Source of the DNA: Lachnospiraceae bacterium
GTDB taxonomy: Bacteria; Bacillota_A; Clostridia; Lachnospirales; Lachnospiraceae
Direction: 5' to 3'
Assembly (NCBI GenBank): GCA_024684065.1
Contig: JAIKXO010000101.1
Location: forward strand, 1 to 17,232
Length of the DNA: 17,232 nt
Numbering within the stretch: the stretch's first letter is position 1; every line of letters starts with the position of its first letter. The translations under genes and the position numbers were made by a program. Shown here piece by piece: positions 1 through 5,958 of the stretch. The notes under the pieces were generated by a model. That model saw only the letters and a list, made by a program, of their open reading frames with translations, ran no database searches and was not told the DNA's origin.

Positions 1-164
1 TAGTAGATGTCGATTTTGCTGAATATCGGGCAGAACATGATACAAGGTCAGTTAGAAAAAACGTAACTATACCCTATTATCTGAATCAGAAAGCGGAAAA
101 AATGGGAATTAATTTTTCAAGAATTCTTCAGGATGCATTGCTTGAAAAAATAAATGCTTGCTGA
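1..164 (+). CDS. HicB-family antitoxin, C-terminal fragment
   Basis: The frame is open from base 3 at the left edge to a TGA at 162-164, giving 53 residues; the start lies outside the window. The tail reads VRKNVTIPYYLNQKAEKMG followed by INFSRILQDALLEKI. This matches the C-terminal ribbon-helix-helix DNA-binding region typical of HicB antitoxins (a basic strand 'kNVTIP', a helix 'LNQKAEKMGI', then 'NFSxxLQDAL'). In that family HicB neutralises the HicA mRNA interferase and represses its own operon. A hicA gene usually lies just upstream and would be outside this window. The fold of the fragment is fairly clear. The toxin partner is an inference from the family, and other RHH antitoxins share this tail. 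Confidence 0.72.
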   Translation, partial: VDVDFAEYRAEHDTRSVRKNVTIPYYLNQKAEKMGINFSRILQDALLEKINAC

Positions 165-427
165 ATGTCAGATTGATGATTATAATTAAATTACGTTCAA
201 AATCATTTCTTCCGTGGGTGACGGGGAGCGAAAGCGCAGAATATCGCCCAATATTGGAGTCGGCTGTCGTGGGTCGGCTCCTTTTTTATTGCAAAAATGC
301 GTGTGGGTTAATGATCTTACACGGAAAACATTGCTATTTTTTGTGACAAAATCCATGACAAAATTCACCGAAACAATGCTTTTCAAACCGCATAAATACG
401 TTTCGGTTATTATTCAGAAAACGGCAT
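165..427. other. Intergenic region with short direct and inverted repeats
   Basis: I see no convincing gene here; the short open frames lack ribosome binding sites and family resemblance. Apart from the terminator at 256-290, two small features stand out. TGACAAAAT is repeated exactly at 344-352 and 356-364, a 12-bp period. An 8-bp inverted repeat, ACCGAAAC/GTTTCGGT, lies at 367-374 and 400-407. They could be protein-binding sites, but no gene start lies close downstream on the plus strand, so no role is assigned. Confidence 0.3.
256..290 (+). terminator. Rho-independent terminator after the HicB-like gene
   Basis: A 9-bp stem (256-264 with 273-281, two G-U pairs) with an 8-nt loop is followed directly by TTTTTTATT. 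It lies about 90 nt downstream of the hicB-like stop codon and on the same strand, so it probably ends that transcript. Confidence 0.7.
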
Positions 428-476
428 AAAAAAGAGCCTTGCAAGCCACTAATACAGTGATTTACAAGGCTTTTTT
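428..476 (-). terminator. Terminator of tRNA-Leu (bidirectional shape)
   Basis: AGCCTTG (435-441) pairs with CAAGGCT (465-471), and a small internal stem CACT/AGTG sits in the loop. On the minus strand the hairpin follows the tRNA 3' end by about 12 nt and is trailed by CTTTTTT. On the plus strand it is followed by TTTTTT, so it could stop transcripts from either side. Confidence 0.8.
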
Positions 477-482
477 AGTTCG

Positions 483-565
483 TGCCGGCAGTGGGACTTG
501 AACCCACACGTAGTCACCTACAACAGATTTTGAGTCTGCCTCGTCTGCCATTCCGACATGCCGGC
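483..565 (-). tRNA. tRNA-Leu (anticodon CAA, decodes UUG)
   Basis: The 83-nt class II tRNA is read on the minus strand. The acceptor stem is GCCGGCA paired with TGCCGGC, and the discriminator base is A at 483. The anticodon stem GCAGA/TCTGT encloses the 7-nt loop CTCAAAA, giving anticodon CAA. A long variable arm (GTAG GTGA CTAC) marks it as a leucine-type tRNA. The T-arm is GTGGG TTCAAGT CCCAC. The CCA end is not encoded, so it must be added post-transcriptionally. A terminator follows at 428-476 and a promoter candidate precedes it. Confidence 0.95.
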
Positions 566-633
566 ATTTAGTGAAGCAGAGACGGGAATGACCATTAATA
601 CTGCAACGTTGTATATGTGATTTTTCTTAAAAT

Positions 634-662
634 ATAATACTCAAATCAGTTCAAAAAATCAA
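634..662 (-). promoter_or_regulatory. Probable sigma-A promoter for tRNA-Leu
   Basis: On the minus strand TTGATT (657-662) and TATTAT (634-639) are separated by exactly 17 nt. They lie about 70 nt upstream of the mature tRNA 5' end. Both boxes are close to the consensus (TTGACA/TATAAT). Confidence 0.5.
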
Positions 663-711
663 GAGAATTCTATAAATGAGCCCGTAAGCCGATACGGTAA
701 ATCTATTCAGC

Positions 712-1140
712 CTATCTCGAATACTGCTCCTCACAATACTTACATCTGTAGACCTCTTTTTCGGGGTCGGTCAGGACAAATACGTGCGGGAGCTCCTGTT
801 CTATGGATGTAATGCACCTGGGATTCTTACATTTAATAACGTTCGTTATCTTTTCCGGAAGCTTCAGAGTCTTTTTTTCGACGATCTCGCCGTCCTTTAT
901 CACATTTACGGTGATGTTATGATCGATGAAGCCCAGAATATCCAGATTCAGCATATCGATTCCGCATTCGACCTTCAAAATGTCCTTCTTTCCCATTTTA
1001 TTGCTTCTGGCATTCTTTATTATAGCCACGGGAATCTCGTCTAACTTATCCAGCTTTAAATCATGGTACAGTCTTAAGCTGAAACCGGCCTTGATGTGAT
1101 CAAGGACAAACCCTTCTTCGATTTTTCCTACATTAAGCAT
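712..1140 (-). CDS. pyrI: Aspartate carbamoyltransferase regulatory chain
   Basis: A 142-residue protein is preceded by AGGAGG 5 nt before the ATG. It would bind the catalytic PyrB trimers and mediate allosteric control by nucleotides in the first committed step of pyrimidine synthesis. The C-terminal zinc site is intact: Cys104, Cys109, Cys133 and Cys136, with the same spacing (5, 24, 3) as the zinc ligands of Escherichia coli PyrI. The zinc domain carries the contacts to the catalytic chain. The N-terminal half (roughly residues 1-95) corresponds to the nucleotide-binding domain. At 142 residues it is slightly shorter than the E. coli protein (about 153). It is the second gene after pyrB, 90 nt downstream, with a strong hairpin in the gap. 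No clear U-tract terminator is visible after its stop. Confidence 0.95.
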   Translation of the reverse strand: MLNVGKIEEGFVLDHIKAGFSLRLYHDLKLDKLDEIPVAIIKNARSNKMGKKDILKVECGIDMLNLDILGFIDHNITVNVIKDGEIVEKKTLKLPEKITNVIKCKNPRCITSIEQELPHVFVLTDPEKEVYRCKYCEEQYSR

Positions 1141-1184
1141 ATTATCCTCCTGAATGCTATTGTTTATCTTTGATTTCCTGCAAT

Positions 1185-1217
1185 TTCCGGCGGGCAGAGA
1201 GTAATGCCCGGTCGGAA
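1185..1217 (-). other. Intercistronic hairpin between pyrB and pyrI
   Basis: TTCCG (1185-1189) and CGGGCA (1191-1196) pair with TGCCCG (1205-1210) and CGGAA (1213-1217), giving an 11-bp GC-rich stem with a small asymmetric internal loop and an 8-nt apical loop. No U-tract follows on the minus strand, so a terminator is unlikely. A stem like this between two subunits could shield the pyrB mRNA 3' end or set the PyrB:PyrI ratio. That role is inferred. Confidence 0.6.
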
Positions 1218-1230
1218 AAGAGGTAAGAAC

Positions 1231-2145
1231 CTACACTAATTCAAGCAGGGTCAGTATAAGCGCCATACGGACATATACACCGTACTTAACCTGATCGAAA
1301 TACCTTGCCCTGGGATCGTCATCAACCTCAACCGAAATCTCGTTTACTCTCGGAAGAGGGTGAAGCACCATCATATCTTTTTTGGCCAAAGCCATTTTTT
1401 CCTTATTAAGTATATAGTAATCCTTCAATCTGACGTAATCTTCCTCGTTGAAGAAACGTTCTCTCTGGACTCTTGTCATGTAGAGAATATCAAGCTCGGG
1501 CATGACGTCCTCTATTTTACTGACCTCCCTGAATGGAAGATTATTCCTTTTAAGCACATCCTCCCTGATATAACCGGGAATCCTCAGTTCATCCGGAGAT
1601 ATAAAAATAAAGTTTATATTGCTGTACCGTTTCAGCGCGTTGATAAGAGAGTGGACGGTGCGTCCGAATTTAAGATCTCCGCAGAGCCCTATGGTCATAT
1701 CGGAAAAACCGCCTTTAAGGGCATGGATCGTCATCATATCCGTAAGTGTCTGGGTGGGGTGCTGGTGTCCGCCGTCTCCCGCATTGATCACGGGAATTTT
1801 GGATTTCTGGGCCGCTACAAGGGCCGCCCCCTCCTTTGGGTGGCGGATAGCGCATATGTCAGCATAACAGGATATGATACGGATCGTATCGGAAACGCTT
1901 TCTCCCTTGGCAGCGGAAGAGGAGTCGGCTGAAGCAAAGCCGAGGGTCTGTCCGCCGAGCTTGAGCATGGCCGACTCAAAGCTTAACCGGGTACGGGTGC
2001 TGGGCTCATAGAAACAGGTTGCCAGTATTTTACCGTCACAAACGTGAGAATACTTCTTCGGATCGGCAATTATGTCATCCGCCAGAGAGAAGAGCTTATC
2101 AAGCTCCTCTGCCGAAAAATCCAAAGGGTTCATTAAATGTCGCAT
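1231..2145 (-). CDS. pyrB: Aspartate carbamoyltransferase catalytic chain
   Basis: This 304-residue protein catalyses carbamoyl phosphate + L-aspartate to N-carbamoyl-L-aspartate. The carbamoyl-phosphate loop [12 protein letters not shown] lies near residues 45-56. Lys80 is in the SSAAKGES loop (the active-site loop donated by the neighbouring subunit), HQHPTQ at 127-132, [11 protein letters not shown] at 157-167, and HPLPRVNEI at 262-270. The length matches the family (304-311). I chose the ATG at 2145 because AAGGAGG sits 5 nt upstream and the protein then begins MRHLMNP, as expected for PyrB. The frame stays open 17 codons further upstream to a GTG at 2196, but those codons lie inside a dispersed palindromic repeat and are not family sequence. 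pyrI follows in the same transcript. The region just upstream is almost entirely repeat DNA. Confidence 0.96.
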   Translation of the reverse strand: MRHLMNPLDFSAEELDKLFSLADDIIADPKKYSHVCDGKILATCFYEPSTRTRLSFESAMLKLGGQTLGFASADSSSAAKGESVSDTIRIISCYADICAIRHPKEGAALVAAQKSKIPVINAGDGGHQHPTQTLTDMMTIHALKGGFSDMTIGLCGDLKFGRTVHSLINALKRYSNINFIFISPDELRIPGYIREDVLKRNNLPFREVSKIEDVMPELDILYMTRVQRERFFNEEDYVRLKDYYILNKEKMALAKKDMMVLHPLPRVNEISVEVDDDPRARYFDQVKYGVYVRMALILTLLELV

Positions 2146-2150
2146 TTTGT

Positions 2151-2157
2151 CCTCCTT
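2151..2157 (-). promoter_or_regulatory. Ribosome binding site deciding the pyrB start
   Basis: AAGGAGG on the minus strand lies 5 nt before the ATG at 2145 and 3 nt after the terminal hairpin of repeat copy A. The GTG at 2196 has no comparable site in front of it. Confidence 0.85.
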
Positions 2158-2304
2158 ACTGCGCCGATTTGCGAAGCAAATCGTGCGCTTAGGCACGAAC
2201 TTTAGTTCGTGCCGATCAAATTCGACATTTGCTCTGGCAAATGTCGAATAAGTTCGATCTCTGATCGAATCATTACCTTACTGCGCTGATCTGATTCACA
2301 GATT
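2158..2304 (-). repeat. Compound palindromic repeat, copy A (pyrB leader)
   Basis: Read on the minus strand towards pyrB there are successive hairpin modules: a degenerate terminal-type module (about 2281-2304); a stem with 7-bp arms at 2253-2269; a perfect 12-bp stem at 2221-2248 (TTCGACATTTGC with GCAAATGTCGAA); a 10-bp stem at 2192-2213 (GGCACGAACT with AGTTCGTGCC); and the terminal 28-nt module at 2161-2188 (CGATTTGC with GCAAATCG, flanked by GCGC on both sides). The same modules recur in four other places in this window. The element fills almost the whole space between the nitroreductase terminator and the pyrB Shine-Dalgarno. Confidence 0.9.
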
Positions 2305-2341
2305 TCAAAAAAAACGCCTTCGAATCTGATCGAAAGCGTTT
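2305..2341 (-). terminator. Terminator of the nitroreductase gene
   Basis: On the minus strand AAACGC (2336-2341) plus TTCGA (2330-2334) pairs with TCGAA (2319-2323) and GCGTTT (2312-2317), with one mismatch and a 6-nt loop. It is followed by a run of T. It begins only 6 nt after the nitroreductase stop codon. Confidence 0.85.
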
Positions 2342-2347
2342 GTGTGT

Positions 2348-2887
2348 TTATTTATAAGATAACAGTTGGTCTACTGTTTTTCTTTTTGGAATATCGGGAG
2401 TCTCCGCGGGATGTCCGATACAGATGAGGTTGACTAATTCTCTGTCCTCGGGTATCTCCAGCACGTCTGAGAGCGTATCGTCAAAAATCCCCATAATAAC
2501 AGTGCCGAGCCCGAATTCATGAGCCGCAAGACAGAACGTCTGGGTAGCGATACCTGCGTCGAACATCTGCCAGGTATCCTTTCTGCTTGTGGTAAACGAA
2601 CCGTCCTTTTCATAGCCGCATCTGCCCTTTATCACGGTAACGGCGATTATCATGGGAGCGGCCTCCATAGTACCTGCATTATAGACAAACCCTGTAGTGC
2701 ATTCCTTAGCGATCCGGTCCTTCAGCTCAGGGCTTTCGATAGCGATGTAGCGTACGATCTGGGTGTTCTTCCATGATGGCGAAAAAGATGCCGCGTCAAC
2801 GATCTTTTCAAGAACTTCGTGTGAAACCGCTTCATCGGTAAACTTCCTTATGCTTCTCCTTTGCTTGATACAATCTATTGTCTGCAT
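2348..2887 (-). CDS. Nitroreductase-family FMN-dependent oxidoreductase
   Basis: A 179-residue protein of the nitroreductase fold, which uses FMN and NAD(P)H to reduce nitro, quinone or related substrates; the real substrate cannot be read from sequence. RRSIRKF (10-16) is the FMN phosphate-binding element at the usual N-terminal position. SPSWKNTQ (36-43) is the next conserved loop. DAGIATQ (110-116) and GLGTVIMG (126-133) match the central helix and strand. IGHPAETPDIPKRK (157-170) is the typical C-terminal motif. I chose the ATG at 2887 because GGAG lies 9 nt upstream and the family usually starts one or two turns before RRSIR. An ATG at 2902 in the same frame adds five residues but has no ribosome site. 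It stands alone, with its own promoter and terminator. Confidence 0.88.
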   Translation of the reverse strand: MQTIDCIKQRRSIRKFTDEAVSHEVLEKIVDAASFSPSWKNTQIVRYIAIESPELKDRIAKECTTGFVYNAGTMEAAPMIIAVTVIKGRCGYEKDGSFTTSRKDTWQMFDAGIATQTFCLAAHEFGLGTVIMGIFDDTLSDVLEIPEDRELVNLICIGHPAETPDIPKRKTVDQLLSYK

Positions 2888-2917
2888 ATTTCCGATCTCC
2901 ATATTGAAAAAATATTT

Positions 2918-2962
2918 TTGCCTGCGATTACTTAGTATATACTACAAAGCGGCAGCAGGCAA
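2918..2962 (-). promoter_or_regulatory. Nitroreductase promoter overlapped by palindromes
   Basis: On the minus strand TTGCCT (2957-2962) and TATACT (2934-2939) are spaced by exactly 17 nt. The perfect 12-bp palindrome TAGTATATACTA (2933-2944) covers the -10 box. In addition TTGCCTGC (2918-2925) and GCAGGCAA (2955-2962) form an 8-bp inverted repeat. One arm covers the -35 box and the other lies near the expected start of transcription. The arrangement suggests a repressor operator. No regulator gene is adjacent. Confidence 0.6.
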
Positions 2963-3000
2963 GTGATTATGGTAAACCATTAAAATTTTTTTTAGGAGCG

Positions 3001-3142
3001 TAAATGATCCGGTCAAAGGCCTAAGCGCACGATTTGCTTCGCAAATCGGCGCAGTAAGGTAATGATTCGATCCTTGATCGAATCGGCACGAACTGAAGTT
3101 CGTGCCAAAGCGCACGATTTGCTTCGCAAATCGGCGCAGTAA
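3001..3142 (+). repeat. Compound palindromic repeat, copy B
   Basis: The copy begins with TAAATGATCCGGTC (3001-3014). It contains two identical terminal 28-nt modules (3025-3052 and 3110-3137), a perfect 9-bp stem GATTCGATC/GATCGAATC (3064-3084) and the 10-bp module GGCACGAACT/AGTTCGTGCC (3085-3106). The linker GCGCAGTAAGGTAATGATTC also occurs in copy A. The copy is not followed by a gene start on its own strand. A small open frame (3102-3365) running out of it has repeat-derived coding only and no family match. Confidence 0.9.
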
Positions 3143-3198
3143 TGTTTTTTCTTGTGCAGATAAGGAAAAGGGGTTATCCTATAGTGAACAGCAACACG

Positions 3199-3320
3199 TA
3201 AATGATCCGGTCAAAGATCGAACTTATCCGACTTTCGCTAAAGCGAATGTCGGATTGGATCGGCATAAACCGGCGTTTTTACCTGAGTACACGATCAGCT
3301 GCGCAAATCGGCGCGGAAAG
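3199..3320 (+). repeat. Compound palindromic repeat, copy C (decayed)
   Basis: It starts with the same TAAATGATCCGGTC. It then has GATCGAACTTAT and a 12-bp stem with one mismatch (3227-3238 with 3243-3254) that aligns with the 12-bp module of copy A, followed by GGATCGGCA. The last part (about 3290-3320) is a degraded version of the terminal 28-nt module ending CAAATCGGCGC. Mismatches are spread through the copy, so it appears older than A and B. It ends about 20 nt from the stop codon of the DUF5050-like gene, which is on the other strand. Confidence 0.75.
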
Positions 3321-3341
3321 CCTCCGGCGTTTATTATGGTA

Positions 3342-4370
3342 TCACGGCATGAACTGCTCCATTAATGAACCATCGGCGTTAGCCACCCTGTAAAGCTTTC
3401 CCGGATCCAGATAATCCTGGAAATACGTATAGTAGGACGTGGTATTGATATTCATGTAGATCCCATTTGCTATTATCTCGCTGCCGGTGCCGTCCCGGTG
3501 CATTCTGATAAGCATTGGTTCGGTAGCCGAATTCTTTTGATAATATATAAAATTGCCGATAAGGTTAAATGCATCGACTCTGTCTTCCGTAACGCGTTCT
3601 ATGGTATTGGCGGAGATGTTGTAGCGATAGAGAGCGTAATCATTATCCACGCTCATATAATAAATATAATTATCCGAATAAGTCGGATTGTGGACCCGTT
3701 CCCTGATAAAGACCTGGGAAAGGCCGGTTTCTGCATTTAATACGGAAAGATAATGCATGTTGTCATAGTCGGGGAAATAGATCTGGCCGTTGATCACACA
3801 GGCGGGATTAACAAATGATTTCGTAACGACTTCCTTGTTTTTTCCGTCGATATCCGCTCTGTGAAGCGTGGTGCCGTCGACATCATCGCCGTGCTGGAAG
3901 AATATTGTGTTATCGATCAATACCGCGACGCCCGCGACAGCCCTCTCGATCCCGTTTACGGCCTTGCCGCCGGTTTTCTTCTTTCTGTATATCCCGTGCA
4001 TGTTTCCGGCTAACCCGAATACAGTTGCGGAATCGGACGACTGCTGGTTAAAATACAGATAGCTGCCGGCACTGTTCAGATATGAGGCAGGGACGTCCAT
4101 AAAAAGCTCGGCCCCGGTGCCGTCGAGGTTCATCCTGTAAATATAATTATTATCGTATGGATTGATAAAATAAATCTCTCCTTTATCCTCAACAAAAAGC
4201 CCCTGGTTATTCAGGTTGCCGGAGCTGTTTCCGACGGTGCCCGGGGGATTTTTCGGTATCCGTTTGCTGAAGTAGCTTATGACCGTTGCTATCGCAAGGA
4301 TGATCACAACTATTACAAGGATGAGCAAAGCTAAACGCTTTGAATCCGGTTTGCGGCTTAGTTCCTCCAA
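3342..4370 (-). CDS. Membrane-anchored DUF5050-like beta-propeller protein
   Basis: With a TTG start at 4370 the protein is 342 residues. After a short charged N-terminus (EELSRKPDSKR) there is one hydrophobic segment at about residues 13-32, then a spacer rich in Pro, Gly and Asn, then an extracytoplasmic-looking domain. That domain is made of repeated units of the type 'xxIYYxxxx..LYRxxxDGTxxxxV' (for example IYRMNLDGTGAELF, LHRADIDGKNKEVV, LIRMHRDGTGSEII, LYRVANADGS). This is the pattern of DUF5050/LRP1-like beta-propeller proteins common in Clostridia. The function of that family is not established; cell-surface sensing or scaffolding is possible. The TTG is preferred because AAGGAGG lies 7 nt upstream and the upstream in-frame codons (to 4493) have no family-like character. 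It is transcribed divergently from the AAA+ gene. Confidence 0.8.
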   Translation of the reverse strand: MEELSRKPDSKRLALLILVIVVIILAIATVISYFSKRIPKNPPGTVGNSSGNLNNQGLFVEDKGEIYFINPYDNNYIYRMNLDGTGAELFMDVPASYLNSAGSYLYFNQQSSDSATVFGLAGNMHGIYRKKKTGGKAVNGIERAVAGVAVLIDNTIFFQHGDDVDGTTLHRADIDGKNKEVVTKSFVNPACVINGQIYFPDYDNMHYLSVLNAETGLSQVFIRERVHNPTYSDNYIYYMSVDNDYALYRYNISANTIERVTEDRVDAFNLIGNFIYYQKNSATEPMLIRMHRDGTGSEIIANGIYMNINTTSYYTYFQDYLDPGKLYRVANADGSLMEQFMP

Positions 4371-4377
4371 TTTATTT

Positions 4378-4384
4378 CCTCCTT
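4378..4384 (-). promoter_or_regulatory. Ribosome binding site selecting a TTG start
   Basis: AAGGAGG on the minus strand is followed by 7 nt and then TTG at 4370. The next residues encode a short charged leader and the membrane segment. No ATG lies at a useful distance from this site. Confidence 0.75.
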
Positions 4385-4528
4385 GCTGTTTAAGGATCCC
4401 GGCGCACGTCTTCGCCTCTGTAAGAGGGAAGCCATACAGGATCCGCAGGCATGCCTTTGAAGATACGATCGGGAAATCAGCGGGCGATTTCATTACCGGG
4501 GATAAAACAGGGCATATTAAAGACTGCC

Positions 4529-4541
4529 ATGTAGTCTACAT
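4529..4541. promoter_or_regulatory. Perfect palindrome in divergent intergenic region
   Basis: ATGTAG-T-CTACAT is a perfect inverted repeat with a single central base, in the 226-bp gap between the divergent DUF5050-like and AAA+ genes. It lies beside AT-rich sequence (TAATATTTTA) and about 55 nt before the AAA+ start codon. A dimeric regulator site is the simplest reading. No -35/-10 pair with good spacing could be assigned to either gene, so the promoter positions are open. Confidence 0.35.
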
Positions 4542-4596
4542 AATATTTTAGCATGAATTGATTTGTTCGTATATATAATTTTCGGGAGGTTTTTAC

Positions 4597-5943
4597 ATGA
4601 AGTCAGGTGATCTTATCCTTTACAGAAGGATGCTTAATGACGGGCTGTTAAGCGAAATGGTGTTTTTAAAGGAGAAAAAACGGGATGAAGACACGGAGCT
4701 GTCCGGTGAATGTTTTTTCCGGGTGGCAGGAGGGCTGATAGAAAAGGCAGAGGAGTACGGGTTTTTCGGAAATCTCTGGAAGGTTTACATAACATTCCTG
4801 CTTGCCGTTGATGAAAATCCTTATTCCCTTGCTCTTGAAATGAGATCTTCAAAGGGGAATAGCCTTATAAGCGCAGCTGTACATGATATGGAATACATCA
4901 AAGAGCTTTTCGATCATGACGGCTTTTTATCCGATCCGGAGCAGGACGGGAAGCTTTGCGCTCTTATAACTGATTATCAGGGGGATGATGACAGGAAGAG
5001 GATATATGATAAGGGGATAAGGGACAGGATACAGGCTCTGGAAAAGAGGCTTGAAGGCGCAAAGGACGGGGCGGAATTTGCGAAGGTCCTGGGAGAATAT
5101 TATACGGAATCCGGAACCGGACAATATGGCCTGTATAAATCCTTCCGGCTTTCCCATGACAGGGACGGAGTGGAAATAGTCCCCATTATCTGTCCCGACG
5201 ACGCGAAGCTTTCGGATCTTATAGGGTATGAGCTTCAAAAGGAGAGGCTTAAGGAAAATACAGAGGCCTTCTTAAACGGAAGAAGCGCCAATAACTGCCT
5301 TCTTTACGGAGCGGCCGGGACCGGCAAGTCATCAAGCATCAAAGGGATCCTCAATGAATACCATGACAGGGGGCTAAGGATGATAGAGCTCTATAAGCAT
5401 GAGTTCAGAGAGCTTCCCTTTATAATGGAGAAGATAAGGCGGCGGAATTACAGGTTCATCATCTACATGGACGACCTTTCCTTCGAGGATTTCGAGACCG
5501 AGTACAAGCATCTGAAAGCAGTCATAGAAGGAGGGCTTGAGAAGAAGCCTGAGAATGTGCTGATCTATGCAACAAGCAACAGAAGACACCTTATCCGTGA
5601 AAACTTTTCGGACCGGAGCGACAGCGCGTCATATTCCCCGGCATACGGTAAAACGGCAGCAGGGGCAAATGCTTATTCGGGCGGAGATGATATTCACAGA
5701 AATGATACCGTCCAGGAAAAGCTCTCGCTTGCATACCGCTTCGGAATATCGATTTATTTCGGGTCACCCGATAAAAAAGAGTTTAACCATATTGTTAAGA
5801 GCCTTGCAAAGCGTTACAATATCAATATGGATGAGGACAGGCTTTTAATGGAGGCTAACAGATGGGAGCTTTCAAACGGAGGACTGTCGGGAAGGACTGC
5901 AAAGGCGTTTATAGATTATCTCGGAGGCGCCGTAGACTTATAA
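4597..5943 (+). CDS. DUF815-family AAA+ ATPase
   Basis: A 448-residue protein with GGGAGG about 7 nt before the ATG. The N-terminal half (1-200) is not a recognised domain and is largely helical and charged. The C-terminal half (about 205-445) resembles the DUF815 (COG2607) P-loop ATPases. Walker A is GAAGTGKSS at 238-246 with Lys244. The Walker B-type strand is FIIYMDDLSFE (287-297) with Asp292/Asp293. The sensor-1 motif is YATSNRRHL (324-332), and SLAYRFGISIYF (377-388) and GRTAKAF (432-438, candidate sensor-2 Arg433) follow. A low-complexity insert of Ser, Ala and Gly at about 340-365 follows sensor 1. The biochemical role of the family is not known. The exopolyphosphatase gene begins 15 nt downstream, so the two are very likely co-transcribed and translated together. 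Confidence 0.88.
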   Translation: MKSGDLILYRRMLNDGLLSEMVFLKEKKRDEDTELSGECFFRVAGGLIEKAEEYGFFGNLWKVYITFLLAVDENPYSLALEMRSSKGNSLISAAVHDMEYIKELFDHDGFLSDPEQDGKLCALITDYQGDDDRKRIYDKGIRDRIQALEKRLEGAKDGAEFAKVLGEYYTESGTGQYGLYKSFRLSHDRDGVEIVPIICPDDAKLSDLIGYELQKERLKENTEAFLNGRSANNCLLYGAAGTGKSSSIKGILNEYHDRGLRMIELYKHEFRELPFIMEKIRRRNYRFIIYMDDLSFEDFETEYKHLKAVIEGGLEKKPENVLIYATSNRRHLIRENFSDRSDSASYSPAYGKTAAGANAYSGGDDIHRNDTVQEKLSLAYRFGISIYFGSPDKKEFNHIVKSLAKRYNINMDEDRLLMEANRWELSNGGLSGRTAKAFIDYLGGAVDL

Positions 5944-5958
5944 TAGTGAGGTTAAAAG

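Noticed and set aside
668..700. Terminator after pyrI
   Set aside because: Only a 5-bp stem (CCGTA/TACGG) is present and no T-run follows on the minus strand.
3001..3320. Possible CRISPR array
   Set aside because: The repeated units are hairpin modules in varying order, with no regular unique spacers and no cas genes.
3102..3365. Open frame of 87 codons starting in repeat copy B ([14 protein letters not shown]...)
   Set aside because: Its start is repeat sequence, it has no ribosome site and it runs through decayed repeat copy C without family resemblance.
4371..4528. Riboswitch in the leader of the DUF5050-like gene
   Set aside because: I compared it by eye with the cyclic di-GMP and tetrahydrofolate riboswitch consensus sequences and found no matching core. 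The GC-rich stretch near the gene forms no obvious conserved fold.
4551..4579. Sigma-A promoter for the AAA+ gene using TATAAT at 4574-4579
   Set aside because: The position 17 nt upstream reads GCATGA, far from a -35 box, and the TTGATT nearby is only 10 nt away. The promoter stays unassigned.
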